In this document: piece by piece, positions 32,870 to 45,003 of the stretch
How positions within the stretch are numbered: position 1 is the stretch's first letter
Layout of the letters: the number at the start of each line of letters is the position of its first letter
Program-made: the position numbers and the translations under genes
Notes under the pieces: generated by a model
The model's database searches: none
Seen by the model: the letters and a program-made list of their open reading frames with translations, nothing else
Told to the model about the DNA's origin: nothing
Source: Adiantum capillus-veneris
Taxonomy: Eukaryota; Streptophyta; Polypodiopsida; Polypodiales; Pteridaceae
DNA: 64,000 bases
NCBI GenBank assembly: GCA_014529385.2
Contig: CM043952.1
Coordinates: forward strand, 151,247,057 to 151,311,056
Reading direction: 5' to 3'

Positions 32870-33660
32870 ATTCTAGACTTAAATTCTAATAGCAATATCA
32901 TCTATCTGATAAGTCTAACTTGCAAATTGTTAGTGTGATAGAGAAAGAGAAATATCTTCCCCAACAAGTAGTGTAAGAGCTTGGTACCACTGAATGTAAT
33001 TCCTAGTGCTTATGTTTTAGTGATTGAGTAACCTTGTTGAGGCTTGCTAAGTTTGTGACTTGTGAAGTACACTACATAGTTGGTCTTGCGATCAAGTTGT
33101 GAGCCATTACATGACCTATTGCAATACTTGAGGCATCATGATGAACATGAAAAATCTTGTTGTTGTATCTTGCTAAATAACGTTGATTTCAATTTTCAAC
33201 CATCTTGGTCCCATGTCAAGAGACTATATGCACTAGAATTTGGCTTGTTCATATCATTCTTACTACCTTGAATGGATTCAATCAGATCATTCAAGAAAGA
33301 GTAGTTGTATCTCCTCGTATTGAACAATTACAAAATCATCAACAAACATAGCAAGGAACTTGTGTTGGAACCTAGAAAATTGTTTATCATGCAGTGTTTA
33401 TTTCAACATTTCATAATCCAAATGGAATCACCAAATACATAAATGCTTCCCACTCAGTGATAAATATAGCCTTTGTTTTCTCTTATGCATTATTTTCAAA
33501 TGGTGAAGCCATCCCAAAAGCTTATATTTTCTTGCCCAAAAGTCTTGTCATCTTATCAATGAATGGATTATGAAAATGGATCATTTTTATTTGAAGAGTT
33601 CAATAGGAATTGTATACATCGATGCAACATCCATCTTCTAGGCATCCAATTAGACTAATT
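32870..33660 (-). pseudogene. Ty3/gypsy RT and RNase H fragments
   Basis: Reading the minus strand leftwards: WEAFMYLVIPFGL (about 33419-33460) is the RT segment before the catalytic box, and AMFVDDFVIV (about 33325-33355) is the YXDD-type box with both Asp. FHVHHDASSIAIG (about 33119-33160) starts RNase H, and HYLLGKIFLF (about 32925-32960) is close to HYLLANKFLF of copy E. The distance between box and RNase H is too short, so part of the thumb is deleted. Several frames and stops. Confidence 0.65.
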
Positions 33661-34096
33661 TGTGTGTAGAAAGTATTTTGTTTCATATTTCAAAAGCGGT
33701 CACCCACATGTACACTAGCAAGCATTTCTTCACCACAATTAAGGTAGTCTAGCTCAAGAAATAGACCTTGATTATCCCTTTCACGTGCACAATATTTCAA
33801 AGACCCATTTCTAGTAGAAGTTAAAGCTTCTCATTTCTCTAATTTCAATTGATATCATTGTAATGTCTAGCACAATAATTAAAACGTAAAAGCATTTACT
33901 AAAGAAAGCTTGTGATGTGACAACCAAAGTGAAAGTTATTCTCTTATCTTTGAGTTACTCATGAAACAAAACAAGCTTGTTTGTAATGAGAGTGAGAAAT
34001 CATAATTCATGAATATTGCATTGTTCCAAGATTAGTGCAAGACTTCTGGATGCACTTCTATGAGTTGGTATGTGGGCCGTTCAAACCCTGGTTGAT
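33661..34096. other. Unassigned DNA within copy M
   Basis: No frame is recognised on either strand. By position it would correspond to protease-to-RT sequence of copy M but is too decayed to say. Confidence 0.35.
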
Positions 34097-34600
34097 CTAT
34101 TTTGTACAGTTGCCCTTTTGGTCTACATAGTGTGTATATGAACTATGTGTACCATACAATGCTAACAACATTCTGTTTGAAGTGTCCCTTAGATTCGTGA
34201 ATGATTGCACACTTGTGGCAGTGAATGCAAAATCATTTGCAAACCTAACAGTCTTTTCAACGTTCAGTGATATCTCGACACCTTGACCAAATTCATGCAG
34301 GAATTTGTTGTTCAAAGAATCAATTTTAAGCTTTTGAGGTGTCTGAGCATCTTTATGTTGATTTTGAACTGGCAGCACTATTACTGGTGCTTCTAACGAT
34401 AATGCAGAATCATCTGATTGCATTAAAAGTGATGAGTTAGATGCACTCACATCGAGATTCGCATTTCCAATTTTCTTTGCACTTTGCTTCGCAGTTGATG
34501 GGTCCATGTTGTGTGGATTTCTTGGACAATCTTCATAAAAATGTCTTTTTGTCCACAATCTAAGCAATACACCATGACACGTGGTATTTCATTTGGTTCT
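34097..34600 (-). pseudogene. Zinc-knuckle and post-Gag fragment, copy M
   Basis: A one-base frameshift at about 34555 splits a zinc knuckle: the upstream frame gives YCLDCGQK and the 156-codon frame continues with HFYEDCPRNPHN. This matches the last knuckle of copy E (YCIQCCKKGGYFPEDCPKNP) and copy B (CLECDVTHLILDCPKHP). A Ser/Gln-rich linker follows. It indicates a minus-strand relative of the two-protease family. Confidence 0.55.
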
Positions 34601-34699
34601 GTCGTGTCAAGCTCTTGCTAAGGAGTTTTTGTTTCTATGCTTGCCAAGTTGTCGGCATCTTCTTTTAAGACACTAAGCATCAAGTTGTATAATGCTCCA

Positions 34700-35260
34700 T
34701 CTTGACCTTTGTACCGTCTTTGACTTGGTTCCCCGATTAAACTGGCTTCTATTGGTCGATTGTTGGGTCTTACATTACTAGTTCGCGACTATAGATCTGA
34801 CCACTATAATCCATGTACAATGATCCTGATTGCATATGCACCAACTGTATGTTTTGTTGGATTCTGTAGATTTCTGGATAAATACTTGGTGGGTTGACTT
34901 TTTGAACTTCTATCTGCACTTCATCTTTGAGCTTGTAATACCTGGATCCACTGAAATCTATGAACACCTAGGAGTTCTCTAAATCTGGCTTCACTCTGAT
35001 CAATAAGATCTTGGCTCCTGTGTTGCTTTTACTACTCATCAAGTATCTATGGCCTTCTGAATCTGCATATAAGACTTTATCTCCATTTTAGCCATATAGC
35101 TGTAAAATCTGCTCTGTTGCAGTTGTGCATGTGTTGCCACTGCTACTGGCTTGTCCTGTTGTACTTGAATTATTAGCTCAATTTGAGTCCATGGCGACTG
35201 GTTCTGTAAAAACTATCTCCTAGCATATCCTGGTATTGATTAACAGAATTTCTCCTGCTC
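34700..35260 (-). pseudogene. N-terminal extension fragment, copy M
   Basis: Frame 34770-34967 plus upstream text reads RYLMSSK, then VFIDFSGSRYYKLKDEVQI. It resembles FYLDPNEEYA, then MYMDRNGT and YVQVKNLDVIDKW in the pre-Gag extension of copy E. The Gag core between this and the zinc knuckle has been deleted. Similarity is moderate and was judged by eye. Confidence 0.4.
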
Positions 35261-35499
35261 GATTTTGATAAAACTACTTAAGACAAAGAAATTTTGTAGC
35301 TAACTGCTCTTCAGACTCACAAGAGTTGATTAACTCTAGCTTGAATGTGTCAAAATTTGAAATTCTTATGCTGCTCACGTCTTTGACTTGGTCTTTTTCT
35401 TGCTTTTGTCGGGTTTTCTTCTGCTGTTTTTGGCTTTTCCACGATTTGCTTGATTTTTTCCTGGCTGCTCTTCTCGACTTCTGCTCGCATTGCGGTGTG

Positions 35500-36000
35500 T
35501 AATTTCCTGACAGTGTGTTTTCAGCCTTTTTCGACCTTTTTCTTTTTATTTTTTTGATTTTTTGTGAATTTAAATTTTCTAAAAAAAATTATTTTTATAA
35601 ATTTTTGGAAAATTATGAATTTTCTAATTTTTATGAAATTTTTTGAAGGTTTTATGAATGTTTGATCTATTGTGATATTTTTAATCAATTTATGAATTTT
35701 TATGAATTTCTTGTTGGTTTTTATGAATTTTTTACATTTCTTGTGAATTATCAAATCAATTTTCTATTTTTATGAATTTTCTATAAGGTTTTTGATTTGA
35801 TTTTTCTTGCTAAATTTTTTATGAGTTTTCTTTTTATTGGTAATTTTTTAAAATCCTTTTTTTATTTTTGAATGGATTTTTGTCTTTTTTATTGTTTTTA
35901 TGCTTTTTTAGTTTCTTATGCAAATTTTTTGTGTGATTTATTTATTTTGTGAATTTTAAGAATCCTTTTTCTTAAATGGTTTTTTATTATTGTTTTTGTG
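35500..36000. repeat. T-rich low-complexity DNA
   Basis: Dozens of TTTTTATGAATTTT-type words. Frames here (for example Lys/Ile-rich on the minus strand) are composition artefacts. It lies in the long leader of copy M. Confidence 0.85.
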
Positions 36001-36238
36001 AATTTTTTTTTAAAAATTACCTGCTCTCACCTGTGGCTCGTGGACGGGTTAACTTTTGGCGTCTATGGCAGCGAAGGCGGTGACGGCAGAGGGGCCCTAG
36101 CGCGGCGACTCTGCAGGGAATCTGGGTACCAGACAGAGAGGGACAACGTGTTAGGGGCTTGGCGTGCAGGTAGAGGCGACGAGGGAGAGAACGTGTGCTG
36201 ACGTGGCAGCTGCACGTGCAATGCGGGGCCTGGCGGCC
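36001..36238. other. GC-rich non-coding segment
   Basis: A sudden GC-rich stretch between T-rich and GA-rich DNA. No motif recognised. Open frames on both strands overlap fully and show no protein features. Confidence 0.4.
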
Positions 36239-36485
36239 AGTGGTCAGTGAGAGAGAGAGAGAGAGAGAGAGAGTGTTGATGGGCTTCGCCGAATCCGTAG
36301 CGCATAGTAGAGAGAGAAGAGAGAGAGTAGACTGCCTTAATGGGGCGCAATACGATAGAGGGAGAGAGATTTGTCCTGCTGATGTGGCAAGCCCTGATGG
36401 CGCGTGCAGTCGAGCAGCTAATAGCGGGGCCGAGTACGACAGAGGGAGAGTTGGTGTGTGTGTGTGTGTGAGCTACAAGTCAAAT

Positions 36486-36569
<84 letters not shown>

Positions 36570-36780
36570 CCAAGCCAAGCTTCAAGAGAGAGAGTGAAAG
36601 AGTTAGAGAAGAGAGAGAGGGGGAGGGTATACGGGACCCAGAGAGAGAGAAAGAGAAAGTTAGAGAGAGAAGAGAAAGAAAGCTAGGGAGAGAGTGTTAA
36701 TAATCGGAGTGAGGGAGAGAAAGTTAGAGAGAGGGTTAATAATCGGAGAGAGGGAGTTAGAGAGAGAGAGAGGGTTAATA
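36239..36780. repeat. (GA)n microsatellites
   Basis: (GA) tracts at about 36247-36274, about 36486-36566 (around 40 units) and many shorter ones to 36770. The phrase GTTAATAATCGGAG recurs three times (about 36695, 36737, 36772), a short tandem unit of about 40 bp. Confidence 0.95.
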
Positions 36781-38476
36781 ATCGCTTTTCTGGGAGGGGG
36801 AGGGATTTTTTTTTTTTTTTTTGAACCTTAGCATCGCATGGAGCCATTCTCACCGCGAGCCCGCAAAAAATCAAAAATCACCGTCGAGTTTTCCATGAAC
36901 GTCAACGCCACTCAGACCGCACGCCAAGGTTTGGAAAATCCCGCCGACGGTCCACACCAAAGCTCCAAATTTGTTTTATTTTTATTTTCGAACGTCCAAA
37001 AGTGCCAAAATTAGGTCGAAAATCACCCGAGAACACAAAAAATCATCCAAAAATCCCAAAAATTACCAAAAAAAGCCTTAAAATTCTCAAAAATTTCTAG
37101 AAATCTCTAAAACTCATCGCCAATCACAATCAAACACTTTCAACCTGCATAAGCACACCAAAAATAGCAGTTTTTTTGATTTACGACAAAATCATCAACC
37201 CGACCCTCAAAAATAGCGAAACGCTCAAAATATCGTGAACGAAAGCCCAAATGCGCTCAAAATCAAGCCATCAACACGCACACAAAACAGCTCGTAAAGA
37301 TCACACAATATCAATTTTTTACAGAGTAAAGCAAAAATTAATGCAAAAATGTCAAAAATTATCCAAAAATACGTCAAAAAATCTCAAAATTCTCCACACA
37401 TAGGGGATTAGTGCACCCAAATCAAATCACATCAATTCAATTGCCAAGTAATTTGATCAATAGAATCCAAACTAGGCAATTAAACCTGCAAAATTAGTGA
37501 CAAAAATAGGTCAAAATTTGACGCATTTGGAGTTTGTAAATCCCTGTTTTGAGCTAAAAAATGTAGAAATTAACCATTACACACATCAATCATGCAATCA
37601 AAAATTGAATTAATCATGCATGTAAAGCACTTTTTAGGCACGCGCACATACACTAATAATTGGTAGTTTTTTTACCAATCTTTAGGTGCGCACACAAAAA
37701 GGTTAATCTTGTCGAAACTACAATGTGATTTCATAAATCTCTAGTTGAGCATGACCACAACACAAATCAATCATCACAATTGAAAACTCAGTAAGCACAC
37801 ATTGATTTTTAGGTGCACAAACAAGGGAAAAATAGTGCACACACACCTAAAATTAGGCATGCACAGACTCAATTAGAATGCACACACACTTGCAATTGAC
37901 CATTCAAGCATGCAATTAGATCAATTAGGCACAAAATTAGCAATATACATTCACCAATTAGCAGTTGAACTTGTCAATTCCATACGCCACCAAATCTAAA
38001 AAATTTTGGCATTACAACGGCATGAAAACAACCAATTCAAAAAATTTCAAAGCATAACATAGCATCAACATTGTATTGCAATTAACATAGCATCAACATG
38101 GCATTGTAATTAACATAGAATAACATAGCATTGACATTGCATCATCATGGAATCTTTACACATGTTTAGATTCTAGGGAAGTTGAGAATACCACTTTGAT
38201 TACCTTTTCAATGAAGATCAATTGAACGGTTGAAAGCTCCAATCCTTAGTAGCAAATTCGTGTGTAAGTTAGCAAAATTAGCGAAATTAGCAAGGGGTTA
38301 GTGTGAAATTAGAGTGTGTAGGCACACAATTGGCAAGATATGGCGACAAATTAGGAAACAGTGAACACATTGCTTCATGCACACACATCCAAAATTCACA
38401 AAACCATGAACACACAAGTGAAATTAGTGAGAAAACACATCCGATTATGCCACAATTACACTAGCATAGGCCATCG
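36781..38476 (-). other. Leader of copy M, non-coding
   Basis: Begins with a 16-T run (about 36807-36822). The rest is A/C-rich on the + strand with many CAAAAAT and CACACA words and no frame. An ATAGCATCAACAT-type short repeat occurs at about 38050-38130. It lies between the copy M PBS and its first coding fragment. Confidence 0.5.
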
Positions 38477-38494
38477 TCCCCAGCAACAACGCCA
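38477..38494 (-). other. Primer-binding site, tRNA-Asp type, decayed
   Basis: Minus strand TGGCGTTGTTGCTGGGGA. The common plant Ty3/gypsy (Athila-type) site is TGGCGCCGTTGCCGGGGA; the three differences are all C-to-T, as expected from methyl-cytosine decay. Two bases separate it from the LTR edge. Confidence 0.8.
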
Positions 38495-38496
38495 AT

Positions 38497-39304
38497 TGTT
38501 GGGGGTACCATTGTTGCATAGCTCCAATGACCAACAAAATTATCAATCCGGAGGGATGAGCTACCCGGCTAGGGAATGGAAACACTCACACGGTTAGTGA
38601 GCTAATCATGGCAGCACGAATGGTGACTCTATGAGGTGAGCTTCTTGGCTATGGAGGAGCTAAGCCATAATGATGGGAAGTCTCCACATCCACTTCCCTT
38701 CACCTCCAATCAACCCAATCACACACACTAACGATTGCAAGATGCACAAAACACTAATCCTTTCATGCAACACACTAATCACAAGCACACACACAATAAC
38801 GATCTATCGAGCACCACACTCCAAGCAAACCTACATGCATACACAAGCAAAAGAGAGGAATCACACAAGATTAGAGCGGGACTAACCACTAATTAGTTAC
38901 AATCTAGCTAATCTAAAGCATCAATAGCAATCACAAAAAGTATGAGAGAGGCATAGTGAAAGAGAATGAAGCATTGATTAGTGTTAATCAAGTCACATGA
39001 GCAAGGAGAAGCTCAAGGATTCCATAGCCACACACCTCAAGAGCTCTCACCAAAGGAGAACCCCAATTTCTTTTACACACTGCCTTATATACCTAGGGTA
39101 AAAATATGCAATGTTCGGGCACCCAAGGCCTTTAGGGCTTCACCACTTACTAAATCTACAACCTAGGCACACTAACTGACGTGTTCTTTAAAAGCTTGGA
39201 ACTCCCATTGAGCCCATAACACAATAAAATATTACAATGGCTTAAAATAAATCGGGAATTTACAATACGTGACCATTTTGGAAAATGTAAAAAATGTGTA
39301 ACTT
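38497..39304 (-). mobile_element. 5' LTR of copy M
   Basis: In element orientation it ends GGTACCCCCAACA before the PBS. A TATA box (TATATAAGG, minus, about 39083-39091) lies inside. The end segment (CCCTAGCCGGGT, GATAATTTTGT) is shared with 59690-59775 on the + strand. The outer border is not certain. Confidence 0.6.
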
Positions 39305-39510
39305 CAATCTTCACTGCTTCTTTGTATTCATCCTTGATGTGCATTTATACGTCTTCGATCTTTAGCAGCTTCTGTTAACTGACGTCGACTCACTTAACAT
39401 TCGTAACACCAATCTTTGCTGGTTCTTTGTATTCATCCTCGATGTGCATTTATACATCTTTGGTCTTTAGCAGCTTAACTAACATCGACTCAATTAACAA
39501 TTAATGGAGA
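39305..39510. repeat. 105-bp tandem duplication
   Basis: TTCTTTGTATTCATCC followed by GATGTGCATTTATAC starts at 39318 and again at 39423, with shared flanks ending in TTTAGCAGCTT and CATCGACTCA. Confidence 0.88.
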
Positions 39511-39529
39511 TTTGCTGCTTCAAAATGTG

Positions 39530-40180
39530 GTGTCGGTGGATGATCATTTTTTATGTTACAACCGTGCACTTTATGGTATCCTTATTGTACTGAACAATCT
39601 CTGAGCCCCAAGCAGATGGAAGGAAGGCATTCATTGTTGTTCCACCCTTAGCAATCCACATGGTAGGGGTGCAATGAACATCGTCTATCTTGAAGAAAAA
39701 AAAGATGTAGAGACATAAAAGATGTTAGGTGTTTCTCAATGTGACCCATACGTGCACTTCATTACATTGAAGATTTCATTTTCAATCTGCCGGCTGGTTA
39801 ATATAGTAGAGGTACTGTCAAGAGTTGGCCAATCACCGTCCATCAGACTTGGTGGACTAAGTGTTTTCAAGGTCTTGTAGTTGTTCCTTCTCATTCGGAC
39901 TACATACTCTGCATCAAAGAAGAAGATGGTCCATTCTACAAGCTCCAAAGCAATGCATCTAGAATATAGCAATGAGCCGAACTCAAAGTGGTGAGCCTCA
40001 AAAGTTTTGGAGAGCATCTCCATAGGATCCTATTCCATAAATGTTGATGGAAAAATATTTATACATGCCAAACAACATGCCCACAGAGTTTCCTCATTAG
40101 AGACTTCATGTGAAAGCATAGCGTTTCCTACAAACAACATTACAAATACTTACAATTAGCAGGAAAGTGCATACGATTGG
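39530..40180 (-). pseudogene. Unrecognised decayed gene block
   Basis: A frame from about 40120 to 39736 reads like a real protein (ETLWACCLACINIFPSTF, then FEFGSLLYSRCIALELVEW) with one TAG at about 40030. Two further frame changes continue it through MWIAKGGTTMNAFLPSAWG to a TAA near 39556. Composition and length suggest one former gene or viral or transposon insert. I do not recognise the family. Confidence 0.4.
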
Positions 40181-41199
40181 CGTCATTATCCGTAGTTGAG
40201 AAGTTGTGTAGATGTGTCATATCTTCACTTGCTTGCTTCCATCAACCGCCTACTTCATCTTCAATATACAACCCTTCCAATGATGGGACTTCAGTCCGAT
40301 GAATCGACGAGAGACTTTGTGGGCTCCCTTTGTGCTTGGCCGCATTGTCACCCACATGCTTGTCACAAAGGTTGTGGTTACCCAATGGCCATTTTTGTAT
40401 TGCTCGTTGCTGCTGCTGAATGATTCTACCCTTGAATGAGGTCTGCGACTCATGCTGTCCAAGCTTCTTGCACTGTGCAAGCCGAGCTCCCTTACCCCTA
40501 AATCTTTGCAACTTGGAGGTTCCTAAAGCCTAAAGCCTTTTAAGTTAAAGATCTCTAATCCTAAAGCTTTGCAAACTGAAGGTCCCTAAACCTATTCTTG
40601 GGTAGTTGAAGCTACTAAGCTATACAAGATGTATGTGAGCCCCTAAGATGAGAGTGGAGAATGGCTACAAGCATGAGAGTAAGACCTTTAGGAAGGGAAA
40701 AATGGACCGTATTACAAGCTCTCCATAACCAAAAAGGAGGCAAAACTCAAAACTAGGCTTGCGAGAGAAGGGGAAGGTAGATTGAGGAGAGACGAGGCCA
40801 GAAAGGTACTATTTCAATAGGAGAGAGAGTGAAAATTGAGAGTTTTGGTTCTAAAGAGAGGAGGGGTCAGATCTAGTATGTAGAGAGAGGAGTGAGTGGA
40901 GGGAAGGAAAAGTAGACTTGAATGTTGTAAGGTTTCCAGTTTTCGAAACCTTAAAAATTGTACAAAGCTTGTAAAATTAATTTGAAAACCACTATTGAAG
41001 GATTCAAACATGACTAATATTGGTATTTTTGGAATCATAAGCAGAGCTTTACTATGGTTAGTAATTTTCAGAATCAGAATCCGATAAAAACTGGAAAAGT
41101 TACAGACCCTGGAAGGTTACAATAGGAATTCAATTAGTTAATAAAAATTGGATGGTTTCAGTAATAATTATTAACAAAGACTTTTTTATCCTAAGGTTC
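40181..41199. other. Unassigned DNA
   Basis: Frames on both strands near 40196-40511 overlap and show no protein features. Short CCTAAAGC and CCCTAAAC words recur around 40525-40600. Purine-rich from 40800 to 40900. Possibly the U3 part of the promoter region that follows. Confidence 0.35.
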
Positions 41200-41400
41200 T
41201 AGAATTACGTGATATTTCAAATTTTCATCATTAGAAATCAGCAAAATCAACCAAAATCGATTCCGGAAGGTATGGGGGCAATGTGGAGCTGCGGGGAACC
41301 TACCAGAGACAGATTTAGCAGCAGTTGGTGCCATTTGCAAGCTGGGGGGCCTGCTTGGGGTGTCAAAACCTGCCAAAAACTGCTCGGGGCCCAGAAAAAC

Positions 41401-41408
41401 TATAAATA
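41401..41408 (+). promoter_or_regulatory. TATA box TATAAATA
   Basis: TATAAATAGACCCCC is followed by CT-rich leader text (CTCTCTCTCATCTAGAGAGA). This is textbook plant promoter layout and also common in LTRs. The next ORF with an ATG of good texture is at 43696, beyond the tandem array, so it may drive a long-leader transcript. Confidence 0.5.
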
Positions 41409-41699
41409 GACCCCCTTCCCTTCATAAAAATTTAGACTTGGAGCCTTGACACACTCTCTCTCATCTAGAGAGAACGTTACACAGAAATCACTAGAGATTA
41501 AGCTCTAGTTGATTAACTTAAACGGTAATTAGCCTAATCCTTCTTAATTAGCAAGGCTAGATTAATCTATTTTCTTAATAAATTAAAGATTAGACCTATG
41601 TATACTCATAAATCCTCTCTTAATTAAATATTCTCTGCTGATTGTTGTAATTCAGCTTGGGAATATTAAGCTAATTAATTATCCTATCATATTAGGGCT

Positions 41700-43230
41700 G
41701 AAATTATCCAAATTAACCATAAATTAATGAAAAATATATTAATTGAGTTTAGATTAACTTGAGGTAATTATCAGAGCTGCATTAGACAGTCATTAAGCTA
41801 GGAAACTTATCTTATAATTTTTTGAGTAATTTTCATAATTAATTAGGCACAATTACACTAGTTTCTAGAGAAAACTAAAGGGGGAAATAATCAAATTGAT
41901 TCAAAATGTCTTGAGTTATTTATAAGAGGTTAATTATATGTTAGGGAACCGGTGATAATTATTTCAAGCTCAGATCATTAATTTACCTAATTACTTTAGC
42001 AGAAATACTATATTTTTAAGAAAAATTAAATAGGGAAAATTAGTAAATTGATTCAAAATTATTTGAGTTATTTATCAGTGGTTAATTACATGATAGGGAA
42101 CCTGTGATGATCAACTCGAGTTCAGATAATTAATTTATCTAATTACTTTAGCAAAAATACTCTAGTTTGAGGACAAATTAAATAGAGGAAATTAAAAAAT
42201 AGATTCAAAATGATTTGAGTTATTTATTAGAGGTTAATTATATGCTAAAGAACCCGTGATAATTATTTCAAGCTCAGATGATTAATTTATCTAATTACTT
42301 TAGTAGAAATACTCTATTTTTAAGACACATTAAAATAAGGAAAATTAGCAAATGGATTCAAATTGACTTGAGTTATTTATCAAAGGTTAATTACATGTTA
42401 AAAAACCTGTGATAATTATTTCAAGCTCAAATATTAATTTATCTAATTACTTTAGCACAAATACTCTGTTTTTAGGACAAATTAAATAGAGGAAATTAGC
42501 AAATAGATTCAAAATGATTTGAGTTATTTATTAGAGGTTAATTATATGTTAGAAAACCTGTGATAATTATGTGAATCTTAGATCATTAATTTAACTAATT
42601 ACTTTAGTAGAATTACTATGTTTTTAGGACACATTAAATAAGGAAAATTAGTAAATAGATTCAAATTGGTTTGAGTTATTTATTAGAGGTTAATTACATA
42701 TTAGGAAACCTGTGATAATTATTTCAAGCTCAGTTAGCTAATCTACCTAATTACTTTAGCAAAATTACTCTATTTTTAAGACAAATTAAAAGGTGAAAAT
42801 TAGTAAATTGATTCAAAATGATATTATTTATCAGAGTTAAATTATATGTTAGGGAGCCCATGATAACTATTTGAAGCTCAGATAATTAATTTACCTAGTT
42901 ACTTTAGCAGAATACCTTGCTTTTAGGACAAATTACTAGGGAGAAATTATCGAATTGATTCAAAATGTCTTGAGTTATTTATCAAAGGTTAATTATACCT
43001 TAGGAAACCTATGATAATTATATTACCCCAGATAATTAGCTTACCTAATTATCTCAACAAAATTATATTATTTTTAGGGGAAAATATAGTAAATTAATCC
43101 AAAAACCTTTTATATAAATATAAGAGGTAGAACACACCTTGAGGAATCTGTGATAAATACCCAAGCCTCAGATAAATAGTTTAGGTATTCATCACTTCAA
43201 TAAAAGTAACCGATTTTGACTACAAAATAG
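41700..43230. repeat. Tandem array, about 152-bp unit, about 9-10 copies
   Basis: The landmark CTAATTACTTTAGCA recurs at 41991, 42143, 42295, 42447, 42599, 42751, then 42899 and about 43049 in weaker form, so the period is exactly 152 bp for five steps and then 148-150. Each unit also holds GATTCAAAATGATTTGAGTT and GGTTAATTAYATG. Copies degrade at both ends. AT-rich, no coding. Confidence 0.93.
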
Positions 43231-43695
43231 AGAAAGAAATTAGTAAATGAATTTATCTAATTACTAAATAAATACCTAAGGTCCAAAATCACTATCGAAG
43301 GGTGGAAAAATTACTTCAGCATAAATGGGTGGTATAACAAATTACTATCAGTAAAATTTTACCTAATTTAGACCATAAGTATAGGAGGCAAAGGTTATAG
43401 ATCAAATTTATAAAAATTCCTAAAGATAGAACATATTCAATTACAATTTAGGGTGAGTAATTCATTAACTGATAGAAATTTATAATTTACTAAGGCTAAA
43501 ATAGAAGATAGGCTAAGGAGAAACCTAGTTAAAGGGCTTCCCAAATTAAATGGTAACTATGGGAAATATCTCATCCAATTAACTATCAAGGATACTTACT
43601 TACTCCAAAAATCTTTATTTTTGGGTAAAAAAAGGAAAAAGAAGATTATTCAATTAAACTTCTAATGCATTAAGTCTTTTTATAAGGCTACCGAC
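43231..43695. other. AT-rich leader after the array
   Basis: No frame. Text such as ATTAAACTTCTAATGC leads to the ORF at 43696. Confidence 0.4.
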
Positions 43696-43905
43696 ATGGC
43701 TCCAAAGAGAACCAGGGGAAATTCTCTTACTGAGGAAGAGGATGTTAGCAACAAGAGAAACAAAGCCACTAATGACCATGAGACTGGGCCTAGCCATAGG
43801 CCAACAGAGGAAATTCTATGGGCACCCGCCCCACAGCACATGGACGAGCAGTCCCAGGTGGATTTCTATTTTGTTCACTTAAAATCTTTTAAAGTTCATT
43901 TTTAA
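43696..43905 (+). CDS. Short ORF starting MAPKRTRG, possible first exon or Gag start
   Basis: The ATG lies in ACATGGCT context. About 55 residues are strongly polar (Lys/Arg/Glu, then THE and Pro-rich) with a nuclear-signal-like KRNK. At about 43856 the text CAGGTGGAT could be a splice donor, after which the frame becomes hydrophobic and stops. It could be the start of a retroelement Gag or of a host exon. No family recognised. Confidence 0.35.
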   Translation: MAPKRTRGNSLTEEEDVSNKRNKATNDHETGPSHRPTEEILWAPAPQHMDEQSQVDFYFVHLKSFKVHF

Positions 43906-45003
43906 GTTAACATTGCATACGTGAGGTTAGGAAGGGTAAAATGGCTGTAAATGGAAGGTAACTTCCACGAAACCAATGAGCAATGATTTTAAATAGGAAA
44001 GAAATGATTGGGTTATGACTGATTGACCTAGGAAAGAAATGTTTCACCATCCTTAAGACAAGCCAGTACTGGTCAGAGATACTTCAGAATGACAGTACCT
44101 TGTCTTAACTCTAAAGATGTTTGTTTGCTGAAATAATGTCTTCAATACTGTTTTCAAAGGTTGTCTTAATGAAATGCAATTGTGGAAGTTAAAAGGAATC
44201 ATTGTTTTAATTGTGAAAAGAATGTGGTAGTAATTAAACAACACAGAAATCATGTGTGAGTGCGGGGTGGTAAGTGGGGATTGACTAAGGTTGTCAATCA
44301 TGGACGCGTGGACCTGATTAGTCAGGTAACTATCCATTCCCGCGCACTAAAACATTTAGAAACTTCTTCACTTGGAAGAGGAATCCACCAATGGCTGTGC
44401 TCTCACATATGTTAGGGGGAAAAAAGCGTTGTGGCTAAGGAAACCAAAATATGAATGATGAAGTTATAGGGCCGGAAATTTTTTAATGGTCCCGTTTCCA
44501 CTGCAAGACAGAACTGGGTCTCTTTCTAGGTATATAAACCTAAACCATTGTCAATGAAGGGTGAATTCCCTGGAATTTTGACTCTGACTTTAGTAGGCCT
44601 AGAGACTTGTCAATGGTAAGGATGAATTCCCTGGAATTTTGACTCTGACTTTAGTAGGCCTAGAGACCTGTCAATGGTACCATCCCGTTTTTGGTGTCGG
44701 CGGGATTGGGGACCTTACAAATGTCAAATTAATGATGGGGGCATTTTTGGGGCTAGCCCACTTTTTTAGGGTGGCCCATTTACTCCATCCAACACTTTTA
44801 TTTTTGAAGATTTTGCAATTTTCATGTCAATTTACAAAAAAGAAAAGACTACACTCCAAGTTTGACCCCTAGATACTAGGGGTTGATAAACCCAACATTT
44901 TTGTCCACATGGCTTTCTCCTATTGCTTCACTACTTAATCACTGTCATTAGGCTTGGGGAAAATTAAAGGGCCCAAGAAGACCCCAAACAAGTCCTAATG
45001 TAT
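43906..45003. other. Non-coding DNA with a 61-bp tandem duplication and a TATA motif
   Basis: TATATAAACC at 44531-44540 is a TATA-like site. GAATTCCCTGGAATTTTG followed by ACTCTGACTTTAGTAGGCC is repeated at 44563 and 44624 (period 61 bp, about 44551-44672). No gene supported; the minus-strand frame 44053-44337 has no protein features. Confidence 0.5.

Noticed and set aside
36195-36686. 163-codon Arg/Glu-repeat frame
   Set aside because: Product of (GA)n repeats; no start context or conserved motif.
40196-40511. Overlapping frames on both strands
   Set aside because: Mutually antisense, low-complexity Gln/Ser content, no domain.
44053-44337. 94-codon minus-strand frame
   Set aside because: No recognisable motif, no flanking gene structure; expected by chance in this composition.
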